The notes under the pieces are model-generated. The model saw only the letters and a program-made list of their open reading frames with translations. It ran no database searches and was not told the origin of the DNA. A program made the translations under genes and the position numbers. Of a stretch of DNA of 64,000 nt, positions 8,340-17,517 are shown one piece after another; within the stretch, counting starts at the first letter, position 1, and each line of letters begins with the position of its first letter. The stretch comes from JBAYIE01 sp965279165 (GTDB lineage Bacteria > Bacteroidota > Bacteroidia > UKL13-3): contig OZ257140.1 of assembly GCA_965279165.1 (NCBI GenBank), forward strand, positions 2,418,001-2,482,000, given 5' to 3'.

Positions 8340-8711
8340 GATTATTACCCTAAGTATTGCGTTCGTAAACTTGTTCGGATAATAAGCCTGAAGGGTTTAT
8401 ATTATCTGATTGGCTGATGAAATCTTTGCACGAACGAGCTGGCTTACCAAAAACACCACTTCAATATTAAACATTTCAATTGAATTATTCATTTCGCGGC
8501 TTAATTTTTCACAACTCTGTCTTGATCCCATTGTAATTCGCTTTTGATTAACCCAGAGGTATATCGCTAACCTAAGTCTGCCGGCAGGTGGCGCTAACCC
8601 GATAAGTTGTATTAGGGACGAACACAAAACAGACAATACTAACACGAACGAAAAAAGTATAAATTTGTAATTGAAACGAAAATAGATACTCTGAAAACTA
8701 AAGCAATTTTT
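8340..8711. repeat. Gene-free interval with inverted-repeat arms
   Basis: Arms at about 8351-8384 and 8612-8642 are imperfect inverted copies (shared AGTATTG and GTTCG blocks). Between them lie a perfect 10-bp palindrome, CTGCCGGCAG at 8578-8587, and two copies of CGCTAACC at about 8564 and 8592. An 82-codon minus-strand frame at 8397-8645 runs through the right arm and has no convincing protein character, so I treat the interval as non-coding. Confidence 0.45.
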
Positions 8712-9101
8712 ATGAAGCTAAGAATTTTACTGATTTTACTGATTTTTAACTTTACTACAAGTCTTTTTTCTCAAGAAACAGTTAAGCCATTGACCGATAC
8801 TGAAATTATGCGCAATGTATCAAGAATGGATATTGAGGGAAAAGAATATGAAAATGTTAAAGTAACTCTGAAATCCATATCGCCAGATTACTACTTTTCA
8901 GATATATATAAAGTTAAAGTCACTATTGTAGATATGGAAGGTAAGGAAGTTTGGAAAAAAACGCTCAAGAATGTTTTTCTTTATGTTTTTTCTAGTGGAC
9001 AAATACAAGTGGGACAACCCAATTACAACAAGATTCTTATAATGAAGAATGATTCAGGGTCATTCAATGGCAAGATAAGGGAAAAAGAAGGTGTATATTA
9101 G
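8712..9101 (+). CDS. Hypothetical secreted protein, 129 residues
   Basis: The N-terminus MKLRILLILLIFNFTTSLFSQ is a strong signal peptide with likely cleavage after FSQ-type residues near 21, indicating periplasmic or outer-membrane location. The mature part is rich in alternating beta-strand-like sequence (VKVTIVDMEGKEVWKKTLKN) and lacks cysteines. I do not recognise a family. It stands alone on the plus strand between two palindromic intervals, a cassette-like position. Upstream 65 bp contain no clear consensus promoter. Confidence 0.65.
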   Translation: MKLRILLILLIFNFTTSLFSQETVKPLTDTEIMRNVSRMDIEGKEYENVKVTLKSISPDYYFSDIYKVKVTIVDMEGKEVWKKTLKNVFLYVFSSGQIQVGQPNYNKILIMKNDSGSFNGKIREKEGVY

Positions 9102-9432
9102 AGTTCTAAATTTTAATAGTACGGTACAATTTTAAATTATTGAACTTGACTCTACAAAAAACAAAATCCAAATAATTTTGACGAAAGAAAAACGGCAGGT
9201 AACAAGCGTTTGACAAGATTGCGAATTTTGTGGTAAATTCACGTTTACATTTCGCAAGAAGTTTTATCTTTAACAGAAAACAATCCGTTCCGAAATTCGC
9301 AACTTCGTCAAGTGCCGACACGTTAAAACATATTTATATATACTCTCCGTTACTTTACTTATACCTAACCAAAACATCGTTTTATCATTACCTTGCAATA
9401 AACAAACCCCCATTTCCTTCAAAATTATTCGC
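9102..9432. repeat. Gene-free interval with a long imperfect palindrome
   Basis: The arms at 9199-9228 and 9293-9327 are imperfect inverted copies: both carry TAAC, a TTGAC block, AAG and TTGCGAATTT. The right arm is longer by small bulges. The left arm resembles that of the palindrome at 7677-7818 (TAACAGCGGTCTTG versus TAACAAGCGTTTGA). No supported gene lies in the interval; the two ORFs crossing it are lost in the inverted repeat. Confidence 0.6.
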
Positions 9433-10953
9433 ATGAAAAAATATTGCTTCTTATTGTTTAGCCTGTATAGCGGAATTGTTTATTCCCAATCAGCTGAGTT
9501 AACCCCAATATCCGATTTGGGTACGCACAGTGTCACCGTCCAAGTTCCTATCAAGTTTATCAGTTCCTTTCCGGGTGTAAAAACACTTCAAGTTCCAACC
9601 AATTATACGGTATCCGTTTTTCATGCCGGAGGGTTAGCCAAACCTAGATTTATGTCTTTTAGTCCAACCGGTGTATTGCATGTTTCGGATATGAATGCCG
9701 GAAGAGTATTTGCATTACCGGATGCAAATATGGATGGTGTGGCTGATACCATGATAGAGGCTGCCTCGGGCTTTTCAGGAAATCATGATATCAAGTTTTA
9801 TAAAGGTGCCATGTATGTAACCGAATCGTCCAGAGTTTGGAAATGTACCGATTTGAATTCGGATGGTGTTTACGAAACCAAAGTAATTTTTATCAATAAT
9901 ATAGGTAATGGTTTAGGTGGACATACAACGCGAACCATTGTTTTCGATTCTATTAATCAAAAGGTGTATGTTTCAATCGGTTCATCGTGCAATGTTTGTC
10001 GCGAAACCGAAAGAGCTATCATTGAAGTATACAACGAAGACGGATCCGGCGGAAGGGATTTTGCAACAGGCGTGCGCAATGCAGTTGGTATGGCATTGCA
10101 TCCGGTAACAAACCGATTGTGGGCTAATAACAACGGGAGTGATCAACAAGGAAATGAAACACCTCCGGAATGGATTGATTTGGTTAGGGATAATGGTTTT
10201 TACGGACATCCTTTTGCCTATGGAAGTGGGGTATGGTTTAATTTTAATGCGCATGCAAACTACCAAGCGTTATTACCAATTACGGCTACCGATTCGGCAA
10301 TGGTTAAAACACTGGTTCCACCTGCAGCTTTAATCCGAGCACATTCGGCTCCAATGGCACTCGAATTTCTTACTTCCCAATTTGGCACTTCGATGCAATA
10401 TGGATTTCTATCGGCATTAAGAGGATCTTGGAATACCACCAATCCGAAAGACTTTCGAGGGTACAAAGTTATTTATGGTCATTTGTCGTCGGCACAAGAT
10501 ACAACTGTTGATTATGTGGCAGATTTTTGTTCCGGTTTTATTACCGACACTGTTAACCGTACTTTTTGGGGTCGACCGGTTGGTATAGCTATCGATAAGG
10601 AAGGTAAGGTTTTTATTAGTTCGGATGAAGGAAATAGATTTGTTTTGGTACTTACACCGGATAAGATTTCAGGAGAGGAAGAAATGGACCGTACTGTTGT
10701 TTCTGTAAATGTTTTTCCTAATCCGGTAAGAAATCAATTTACCGTATCTATTGCCTTGCAACAACCTGATCAAATAAGTATGGTACTTAACGATGTTTTT
10801 GGCAGAGAAGTAAAGCATTTTATGGATTGGAATTTGAGCAACGGTAAGCACGATTTGCAAGCAGACATGGATGGACTTGCTCCGGGAAATTACTTTTTAA
10901 AACTTAGAACCAAACACCATTCGATTACAAAAAAAATAGTATTGGTTAATTGA
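9433..10953 (+). CDS. Secreted PQQ-type sugar dehydrogenase-like propeller with T9SS sorting domain
   Basis: A 506-residue exported protein: signal peptide at residues 1-18, beta-propeller of the glucose/sorbosone dehydrogenase type at about 50-415 (LAKPRFMSFSPTGVLHVSD, GNHDIKFYKGAMYVTE, ATGVRNAVGMALHP, RPVGIAIDKEGKVFISSD), and a C-terminal type A sorting domain beginning VFPNPVRNQF near 427. Family members oxidise sugars with PQQ, but many Bacteroidota homologues are uncharacterised and cofactor use is not proved here. The sorting domain indicates export across the outer membrane by T9SS and probable surface anchoring or release. The sequence CNVCRETERA adds a Cys pair that could form a disulfide or bind metal. 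Confidence 0.85.
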   Translation: MKKYCFLLFSLYSGIVYSQSAELTPISDLGTHSVTVQVPIKFISSFPGVKTLQVPTNYTVSVFHAGGLAKPRFMSFSPTGVLHVSDMNAGRVFALPDANMDGVADTMIEAASGFSGNHDIKFYKGAMYVTESSRVWKCTDLNSDGVYETKVIFINNIGNGLGGHTTRTIVFDSINQKVYVSIGSSCNVCRETERAIIEVYNEDGSGGRDFATGVRNAVGMALHPVTNRLWANNNGSDQQGNETPPEWIDLVRDNGFYGHPFAYGSGVWFNFNAHANYQALLPITATDSAMVKTLVPPAALIRAHSAPMALEFLTSQFGTSMQYGFLSALRGSWNTTNPKDFRGYKVIYGHLSSAQDTTVDYVADFCSGFITDTVNRTFWGRPVGIAIDKEGKVFISSDEGNRFVLVLTPDKISGEEEMDRTVVSVNVFPNPVRNQFTVSIALQQPDQISMVLNDVFGREVKHFMDWNLSNGKHDLQADMDGLAPGNYFLKLRTKHHSITKKIVLVN

Positions 10954-11253
10954 TCTTATAAAGAAAACCAAATGAGATATTACATCTGCGAATAATGTAT
11001 TTCATTTAGTATTTTATATAACACTTATTCTTTAATCAAAGTGCAATTTTGAAGCATAATTTTTTATCGATAAAATCAGTTCAGTGGTTGTTTAAACTTA
11101 TTTGTTAGATTGGCAAGATGGGCATCTGGGATATAGAAATTTTTCAATCTTCTTTCTGTAACCAACGAAATGGTAGGCGAGCCAGTTACCCATCAATAGG
11201 TTGACTTCCACTGAATGATTTTTATATTTTGGTTTTAAAACTGATATTTACCA
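10954..11253. repeat. Intergenic interval with a 15-bp inverted repeat pair
   Basis: No gene is visible. Arms at 11072-11087 (AAAATCAGTTCAGTGG) and 11208-11223 (inverse of AAAATCATTCAGTGG) differ by one inserted base and enclose 120 bp, a size and form compatible with a small non-autonomous element. No clear target-site duplication was found. Confidence 0.4.
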
Positions 11254-11967
11254 GTGAAAGAACTCGAAGACTACAGTTGGTTTCCATCTATTTTAAGAAA
11301 CTTCCAAACCGCATACATTGGGTTTGTTGTATCCACTTTTAATGTCTACGGTGTTTTTACTACTTATATTAAATCACTTCCCTTGGAATTAGGTGCCTTA
11401 ACGGATTTGTGCTCCGGCAGTGGTGAACCGGCTATTGGTATTTTTAAGCAAAGCAATTGTTTTAGCCACCTTGTGCTCACCGATAAATATCCCAATTCTC
11501 TAGCGGTCAACATTCCCCACATTTCTTATAACAACCAATCAGTGGATATTCGTGAAATGGAATTTAGGAAGGATACCTACTATACCATGTTCAATGCATT
11601 CCATCATTTTACCGAGAAAGAGAAAGTAAATATGGCAAAAAAAATTCAGGCGTCCGGTTCAACCGCTTTTGTAGTTGAAATACTAGAGCCTACTTTGCTT
11701 TGTTTTTTAAAAGTATTTTTTTCAACTACCATTGGTTGCTTGCTTTTAACACCATTTGTCTACCCTTTTTCTTGGACACGTTTGTTATTTACTTATCTAA
11801 TTCCGGTTAATATTTTTACCATAACCTACGATGGCATGGTTTCTGTTTTAAAATCGAGATCGGTAAAATACTACCAAAATTTATTTGGTAATGGTGCTAT
11901 CAAAATATTCCGGCTAAAAAGCACCTTAAATGCCCTTGTTGTTATACAAATTGAACCAATAAAATGA
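11254..11967 (+). CDS. Methyltransferase-like protein with C-terminal membrane segments
   Basis: The 237-residue product starts at GTG 11254; an in-frame stop at 11242 rules out much extension. The N-terminal half looks like a class I SAM methyltransferase: LTDLCSGSGEPAIGIF near residue 49 matches motif I and LVLTDKYPNS motif II. The second half has two hydrophobic segments (about 151-170 and 174-193), so the enzyme is probably membrane-associated. It overlaps the following UbiA-type gene by ATGA, indicating coupled translation. A plausible role is methylation of a prenylated lipid made by that enzyme, but this is inferred from the pairing. Confidence 0.65.
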   Translation: MKELEDYSWFPSILRNFQTAYIGFVVSTFNVYGVFTTYIKSLPLELGALTDLCSGSGEPAIGIFKQSNCFSHLVLTDKYPNSLAVNIPHISYNNQSVDIREMEFRKDTYYTMFNAFHHFTEKEKVNMAKKIQASGSTAFVVEILEPTLLCFLKVFFSTTIGCLLLTPFVYPFSWTRLLFTYLIPVNIFTITYDGMVSVLKSRSVKYYQNLFGNGAIKIFRLKSTLNALVVIQIEPIK

Positions 11968-12866
11968 AACTGATTACTTTGTGGAAATTCGGTCGCCCGC
12001 ATACTATCCTAGGAAGTGTGATTGGAATATTTACCTTGATTTTTATTGTTTGCGAGCATCAAGAAACCATACCAATAGGATACTTAACCATTGCTTTAAT
12101 CATCGGAATCACGTGCAATGTTTTTATTGTAGGCGTCAACCAAATTGCCGATGTAGAAATTGATAAAATTAACAAGCCTTTTCTGCCGATTCCTTCCGGA
12201 GCTTTAAGTATACCACATGCCAAAATAGTCGTATTCGCCTCATTGTTTATTAGTCTTGTTTTGGCATTAAGTTTATCGCCCTACCTGTTTCTTATAATTG
12301 CCTTGGCCACTGCTACCGGATGGGCATATTCGATGCCTCCTTTTTATTTAAAGAAACACCATATTTCGGCAGCTTTGGCTATTACTTTTGTTCGAGGCAT
12401 TTTACTCAATGCAGGTGGTTTTCTTGTTTTTAATTACCTGATTAACGACTCGCTCAACATGCCCGATAATATTAAAATATTAACTCTCTTTGTGGTTGCT
12501 TTTAGCGTTGCAATTTCATGGTTTAAAGATTTGTCGGATATGAAAGGCGATGCACAATACCATATTAAAACGTTTGCAATTGCTTATACTCCAATAGGGG
12601 TGTTGGTTTTAGGTAATTTGTTGGTTGGATTTGCATATTTATTTACCATTTACATGAAATGGGCAGAGTTTTTAAATGCCGAAATACCCACGGTAGAAAA
12701 TAGCATTCTCTTAATCGGACATATTTTCTTGTTTGTGCTGTTTGTTGCCAATGCAGTCGCTATTCGTTTAAGCCATCACCAATCCATCGTATCTTTTTAT
12801 AAACGTTTTTGGTGGCTCTTTTTTCTGGAGTATTTGCTGTATTTAATTGCGTATGCAGTAAATTAA
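11964..12866 (+). CDS. UbiA-family prenyltransferase (homogentisate-type)
   Basis: A 300-residue integral membrane protein with about eight to nine helices. The first aspartate motif is N59-x-x-x-D63-x-x-x-D67 in VNQIADVEIDKINKP, and the second is DLSDMKGD at 189-196, which together bind the prenyl diphosphate through magnesium. The NKPFLPIPSG continuation after the first motif is typical of homogentisate prenyl/phytyl-transferase-like members rather than of MenA or UbiA proper. The acceptor is therefore probably an aromatic ring, but its identity is not shown. Co-expressed with the upstream methyltransferase-like gene (4-bp overlap). Confidence 0.88.
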   Translation: MKLITLWKFGRPHTILGSVIGIFTLIFIVCEHQETIPIGYLTIALIIGITCNVFIVGVNQIADVEIDKINKPFLPIPSGALSIPHAKIVVFASLFISLVLALSLSPYLFLIIALATATGWAYSMPPFYLKKHHISAALAITFVRGILLNAGGFLVFNYLINDSLNMPDNIKILTLFVVAFSVAISWFKDLSDMKGDAQYHIKTFAIAYTPIGVLVLGNLLVGFAYLFTIYMKWAEFLNAEIPTVENSILLIGHIFLFVLFVANAVAIRLSHHQSIVSFYKRFWWLFFLEYLLYLIAYAVN

Positions 12867-12885
12867 GTGATTTATACTTGGTGAA

Positions 12886-12925
12886 AGAAGTGTTGAAGTG
12901 TTGAGGTGTTGAAGTGTTAAAGTGA
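12886..12925. repeat. Octameric tandem repeat after the UbiA gene
   Basis: Four to five 8-bp units of the AGTGTTGA type (AGTGTTGA, AGTGTTGA, GGTGTTGA, AGTGTTAA) follow the stop codon. The period is eight, unlike the seven-base arrays elsewhere. Confidence 0.7.
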
Positions 12926-12981
12926 TTTTGTGCTTGGGGTTTTAATTATTCTTATATTTGTTTCCTTGTTTCCTTTTAAGA

Positions 12982-13365
12982 TTGAAGAAGTTACAAAAAA
13001 TAAGTTTTAGTGCATTGTTGCTGTTGCTGGTTTACTTGTTTAGCAGCAGTCCTAACGCTTTATTGCACCGACATTTCCGAGAGGTCGTATCATTTGAAGA
13101 AGCAACATCTTGTGAAAAAGTAATTTATTATGCTTTTCACGATGGCGATTGTGCTCACAAAGCGCATATAAGTAGCGCAACCGAAAAATGTCTTTTATGC
13201 GATAACCACACCGTTTCTCCTCACGCTACAATAGCTTTTATTACGCAGGAGGTAAACCATTTTTGGTATACGTATTATGGGATTGAAACTGCCTTTTATA
13301 ATTTTCAAATTAATCCTGTTTTTTCGGGCCGAGGCCCGCCTTCCAATTTCTTACTAACTGTTTAG
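12982..13365 (+). CDS. Small exported Cys/His-rich protein
   Basis: Reading from TTG 12982 gives MKKLQKISFSALLLLLVYLF, a good signal peptide or membrane anchor; a TTG at 12958 would add eight less likely residues. The mature part contains HRHFRE, a cysteine at CEKVIYY, then DCAHKAH and CLLCDNH-HVSPH-type residues: about four cysteines and several histidines, suggestive of metal binding. It lies 56 bp upstream of a TonB-dependent receptor on the same strand, so a part in uptake or sensing of a metal is reasonable but unproved. The family is not recognised and the product is 127 residues. Confidence 0.6.
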   Translation: MKKLQKISFSALLLLLVYLFSSSPNALLHRHFREVVSFEEATSCEKVIYYAFHDGDCAHKAHISSATEKCLLCDNHTVSPHATIAFITQEVNHFWYTYYGIETAFYNFQINPVFSGRGPPSNFLLTV

Positions 13366-13421
13366 TATTTTAAAGGACAAACTTAACTGTCCTAATTTTT
13401 TCAATTTATTAAACCAATGGG

Positions 13422-15836
13422 ATGAAATTTAGAATCATATTTTTATATGTTGCGCTTGTCTGTGCAACACAAGTTAGTTATGCGCAATATCGTTTGAGCG
13501 GCAAAATACAAGACGAACAAACAAAGGAAAATCTAGTCGGTGTACTGGTGTATATAAGTGACCTGAAAACCGGCACCACAAGTTCAACAGACGGGATTTT
13601 TATCATAAACAATATCAAAACAGGTTCGTATTTACTCGAAATAAGTTTGATTGGGTATAAAAAAAGAGTGGAGCGAATAACTATCCATAGCGACACCACC
13701 ATTGATTTTCAGCTTAACCAATCGGTAGCCGAATTAAATGAAGTGGTTGTAACTGCAGTAACGCGATCAACCGAATTAAAACTAAGTCCGATAATTATTA
13801 AACCGATAGATATAAGTTTACTCAATCAAAATAGTTCTACCAATTTAATCGATGCTTTAAAAAATGTTCCGGGAGTTAGTCAGATAACAACCGGGGCAGG
13901 AATCTCAAAACCCACCATCCGGGGTTTGGGTTATAACCGCGTAATAACTTTGTATAATGGAATACGCCAAGAAGGCCAGCAGTGGGGCGACGAACATGGT
14001 ATTGAAATAGATGAGTATGGCATTGATAGGGTGGAAATTGTAAAAGGTCCGGGAAGTTTAATGTATGGTTCGGATGGCATAGCTGGGGTTTTGAATTTTA
14101 TTACTCCCAATGCACCGCACGCCGGAGAAATACATTCCCAAGTTATTTCGAACTACCAAACCAATAACCAATTAATTGGCTATTCGCTTTCGAATGCCGG
14201 TAATATTAACGGCATACAATGGGTTGGCCGAATCAGCAACAAATATGCAAGTAACTATCAAAATAGGTTCGACGGTAAAGTGTATAATTCCGGATTTCAA
14301 GAATATAGTGGAAGTTTATTTTTAGGAATAAATAGGAAATGGGGTTATACCCATGTAAGTGTTGGTGCTTATAGCAGTACTTTAAATATGGTTGAAGGCA
14401 GCCGCGATAGTTTAGGCAATTTTGTTTTTGCAAAGCCGGATGGATATGGTTCAGTTATGGAAGTTACCGCCAAAGAAGAAGATTTAACGGGATACGAGAT
14501 TGGTTTTCCGCATCAGGAAGTGAATCATTTGCGCGTAATGGCAAACAATTATTTTATTCTACAGCATGGAACAGTAAACCTGGATTTAGCGTATCAAAAT
14601 AATAAACGCAAAGAATTCGGAGATGTGGTTCATCCAAATGATATGGCATTGTTTTTTGATTTGCAAACGTTCAATTATAATGTTCGGTACAATTTGGATG
14701 CCATTCAAGGATGGGAAACTTCGGTTGGAATAAGCGGAATGCTGCAAAACAATAGCAACAAAGGATTAGAGTTTTTAATTCCTGCTTATCGTCTTTTTGA
14801 TATAGGTGGATTTGTGTTTACCCAGAAAACGTTTAACAACCTCACCTTGGCAGGTGGATTGCGTTTCGACAACAGAAATTTGGTTACCGATGAATTGATT
14901 TTAGATAGTTTGGGAGCACCGGTAAGTGTTGCAGATAGTACAACACAACTAAAGTTTACTTCTTTTAACAATAACTACAACAGTTATTCGGGAAGTGTAG
15001 GTTTATCGTTTCAATTGGATGAGAAATCAACCATTAAATTTAATATATCGAGAGGTTTTAGAGCACCTAATATTGCCGAATTAACTTCCAATGGAAAACA
15101 CGAAGGCTCTTTGCGATACGAATGTGGAACACAACATTTGCAACCTGAAATTAGCCACCAAATCGACCTTGCTTATTTTTTAAATGCAGATCATGTAACC
15201 TTTGAATTTACGCCATTTGTGAATTTCATATCGCATTATATTTATACCAAAAAACTGTCGGGGGTATTGGGTGGCGACTCAATACCCGACCCTGCAGATC
15301 CCGCGCCGGCGTTTCAATTTACACAAGGAAATGTTACCCTAATAGGCGGAGAGATTTATGTAGATGTTCACCCGCATCCTTTTGACTGGTTGCATATTGA
15401 AAATTCGTTTTGTTATGTGCAGGCGACACAAATTAACCAACCCGATAGCTCAAAGTATTTGCCATTTATACCGGCTCCAAAATACAGGGGCGAATTAAAA
15501 GCACAATTTAATAATGTCGGTAAAAATTTAACCAACGTTTATATCAAGTTTGGATTGGATTATTTTTTCGAACAAGACAAATTTTTCAATGCGTATAGCA
15601 CAGAAACCGCTACACCTGCTTATACCTTATTGAATGCAGGGTTAGGAGCAAATATAAAAGCGTTTAACCGAAAGGATTTTTTATGTGTTTATTTGAGTGC
15701 AGAAAACCTTGCTGATATTGCTTACCAAAGTCATTTAAGCCGATTGAAGTATGCACCGCTTAATCCGGCAACCGGAAGAAATGGGGTTTTCAATATGGGA
15801 AGAAACATTAGCTTGAAATTAATATTTAATTTTTAA
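13422..15836 (+). CDS. TonB-dependent outer-membrane receptor
   Basis: The 804-residue protein has a signal peptide (1-21), a carboxypeptidase-regulatory-like beta-sandwich at about 24-100, a TonB-box-like ELNEVVVTAV at about 103-112, a plug domain (DALKNVPGVSQIT, PTIRGLGYNRV, QWGDEHGIEID) and a long barrel finishing with aromatic F at the C-terminus (SLKLIFNF). Such receptors import siderophores, metals, vitamins or oligosaccharides with TonB energy. The adjacent Cys/His-rich exported protein points weakly to a metal substrate. No SusD-like partner follows, which argues against a glycan-uptake system. The substrate is not determined. Confidence 0.92.
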   Translation: MKFRIIFLYVALVCATQVSYAQYRLSGKIQDEQTKENLVGVLVYISDLKTGTTSSTDGIFIINNIKTGSYLLEISLIGYKKRVERITIHSDTTIDFQLNQSVAELNEVVVTAVTRSTELKLSPIIIKPIDISLLNQNSSTNLIDALKNVPGVSQITTGAGISKPTIRGLGYNRVITLYNGIRQEGQQWGDEHGIEIDEYGIDRVEIVKGPGSLMYGSDGIAGVLNFITPNAPHAGEIHSQVISNYQTNNQLIGYSLSNAGNINGIQWVGRISNKYASNYQNRFDGKVYNSGFQEYSGSLFLGINRKWGYTHVSVGAYSSTLNMVEGSRDSLGNFVFAKPDGYGSVMEVTAKEEDLTGYEIGFPHQEVNHLRVMANNYFILQHGTVNLDLAYQNNKRKEFGDVVHPNDMALFFDLQTFNYNVRYNLDAIQGWETSVGISGMLQNNSNKGLEFLIPAYRLFDIGGFVFTQKTFNNLTLAGGLRFDNRNLVTDELILDSLGAPVSVADSTTQLKFTSFNNNYNSYSGSVGLSFQLDEKSTIKFNISRGFRAPNIAELTSNGKHEGSLRYECGTQHLQPEISHQIDLAYFLNADHVTFEFTPFVNFISHYIYTKKLSGVLGGDSIPDPADPAPAFQFTQGNVTLIGGEIYVDVHPHPFDWLHIENSFCYVQATQINQPDSSKYLPFIPAPKYRGELKAQFNNVGKNLTNVYIKFGLDYFFEQDKFFNAYSTETATPAYTLLNAGLGANIKAFNRKDFLCVYLSAENLADIAYQSHLSRLKYAPLNPATGRNGVFNMGRNISLKLIFNF

Positions 15837-15970
15837 CTTGCTGAAAGTTGACCAATTTCTTTAGAGATATAGGTTGAATTTAATAGGTTACAATCAATAA
15901 AGAATTTGAATTCTTTCATAGAAAATGGTAATTTTTGTAGTATCACATAACTCTCAACAGATTAAAACAC

Positions 15971-16540
15971 ATGGTAACAAACAAAAAGAAAACTGTATCA
16001 TCCAAACAAAAGGATGAATTGTTAAAAATTTTACAGGAACGATTTGAAAAACATATGCATCGTCACCCGCAATTGGAATGGAAGAAAATCGGGGATAGGT
16101 TAGAAAAGTCGAGCGAAAAATTATATTCATTATGTGAAATGGAGATAACCGGTGGTGAACCTGATGTAGTAGGTTTTGATAAGAAGTTAGATAAGTATTT
16201 GTTTTTTGACTGTGCTCCGGAGAGTCCGGCAGGTCGCCGAAGTGTTTGCTACGACCGAGAAGGTTTAGAATCGAGAAAAGAGCATCAGCCGGCAAATAGC
16301 GCTATGGATTTAGCCAATGAAATGGGAATTGAAATGTTAACCGAGGAGCAATACCGGGCATTGCAAAAGCTTGGAAAATTTGATACTAAAACTTCCAGCT
16401 GGATTGCCACTCCATCAAACATAAGAAAGCTTGGAGGCGCTTTGTTTGCGGATTATCGTTATGGAACAGTTTTTGTTTATCATAATGGAGCACAGTCTTA
16501 TTATGCAGGAAGAGCATTTCGGGGAAGTTTAGAAGTTTAG
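15971..16540 (+). CDS. DUF4256 family protein
   Basis: The 189-residue cytoplasmic protein matches the uncharacterised DUF4256 family: an N-terminal helical part, LCEMEITGGEPDVVGFDKKLDKYLFFDCA at about 56-84 (shown by ends LCEME and FFDCA), PAGRRSVCYDREGLESRK, and a C-terminal domain with LGGALFADYRYGTVFVYHNGAQSYY. No signal peptide or membrane segment is seen. Its function is unknown in the family. It is monocistronic, followed by a long heptameric repeat array. Confidence 0.85.
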   Translation: MVTNKKKTVSSKQKDELLKILQERFEKHMHRHPQLEWKKIGDRLEKSSEKLYSLCEMEITGGEPDVVGFDKKLDKYLFFDCAPESPAGRRSVCYDREGLESRKEHQPANSAMDLANEMGIEMLTEEQYRALQKLGKFDTKTSSWIATPSNIRKLGGALFADYRYGTVFVYHNGAQSYYAGRAFRGSLEV

Positions 16541-16543
16541 TTT

Positions 16544-16638
16544 TGGACAATGGACAATAGTCATTAGACATTGGACAATAGTCATTGGACATTTTGGCAT
16601 TCGTCATTAGACATTGGTCACTAGGTATTGGTCATTTG
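16544..16638. repeat. Long heptameric tandem repeat
   Basis: About thirteen 7-bp units (GGACAAT, AGTCATT, AGACATT, GGTCACT and variants) fill the stretch after the DUF4256 stop codon. It is the longest array of this family in the window. Confidence 0.85.
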
Positions 16639-16820
16639 GATATTTGTTTTAGTTTTAAATAGTAGTAACTTTTTTGGCTTTATGCCAACCAAATGCTTTT
16701 ATCTGTGTAATCTGAGAAATCTGTGGCTAAAAAAAGTGATCGGTGTGTGATATCCTGATTAAAAAGTTCCTGCTTTATTTCTCCGGAAATTCGTTTAATT
16801 CGCATCGTAATTTTTTAACC

Positions 16821-17390
16821 ATGTTAAACTTAGTTTTATTCGGACCTCCGGGAGCAGGTAAAGGAACCCAATCTGCCAAATTAATCGATAAATATAACCT
16901 TGTGCATTTGTCGACCGGTGATATTTTCAGAGCCAATATCAAAGGAGGAACAGAACTGGGAAACCTTGCAAAAAGTTATATCGATAAAGGGCAACTTGTT
17001 CCGGATGAAGTTACCATTGGAATGTTAGCATCGGAAGTAAACAATAATCCGAATGCCAAAGGATTTATATTTGATGGATTTCCGCGTACACAGGCTCAAG
17101 CAAATGCACTCGATGAATTATTAAAGCAAAAAAATACAGCCATTAGTATGATGCTTGCACTGGAAGTAGAAGAAGAGGAACTTCGTAAACGATTGTTGTT
17201 ACGTGGCATAGACAGTGGTCGTGCCGACGACCAAGATCCTTCAGTAATTCAAAAACGAATTGACGTATACAACAGCGAAACCATGCCCGTAAAGGAATTC
17301 TACACCGCGCAAGGTAAATACAAAGGCATTGTAGGAGTAGGTGATATTGAAGAAATTTTTACAGCACTTTGTGATGCGATAGGGAATTGA
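16821..17390 (+). CDS. adk: Adenylate kinase
   Basis: The start is the ATG at 16821, since MLNLVLFGPPGAGKGTQSAKL is the canonical N-terminus; a longer frame from 16743 has no support. The 189-residue protein has the P-loop GPPGAGKGT at 7-15, the AMP-binding LSTGDIFRANI, the GFPRTQAQA motif near residue 85 and the lid arginines RGIDSGRADD. It converts ATP plus AMP to two ADP. It is of the short-lid type without a zinc-binding four-Cys lid. Usually adjacent to hpt and obgE in Bacteroidota; separated from both here. Confidence 0.97.
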   Translation: MLNLVLFGPPGAGKGTQSAKLIDKYNLVHLSTGDIFRANIKGGTELGNLAKSYIDKGQLVPDEVTIGMLASEVNNNPNAKGFIFDGFPRTQAQANALDELLKQKNTAISMMLALEVEEEELRKRLLLRGIDSGRADDQDPSVIQKRIDVYNSETMPVKEFYTAQGKYKGIVGVGDIEEIFTALCDAIGN

Positions 17391-17517
17391 TTATTTTAAA
17401 TGTATAGCTAATAAGGCGATTCTTTTAGAGATTAATTATTCGACTCTCAAAAAGTATATTGTAAAAATGTGTCGTCTTAAAATATGTATACAATGGTTCT
17501 TGAAGTTGGATGTTCAA

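Noticed and set aside
8397..8645. 82-codon minus-strand ORF
   Set aside because: It crosses both inverted-repeat arms and the CTGCCGGCAG palindrome, and has no signal, motif or good start context.
7105..17390. Prophage or integrative element
   Set aside because: No integrase, transposase, phage structural gene or clear attachment duplication was found, though the region looks accessory.
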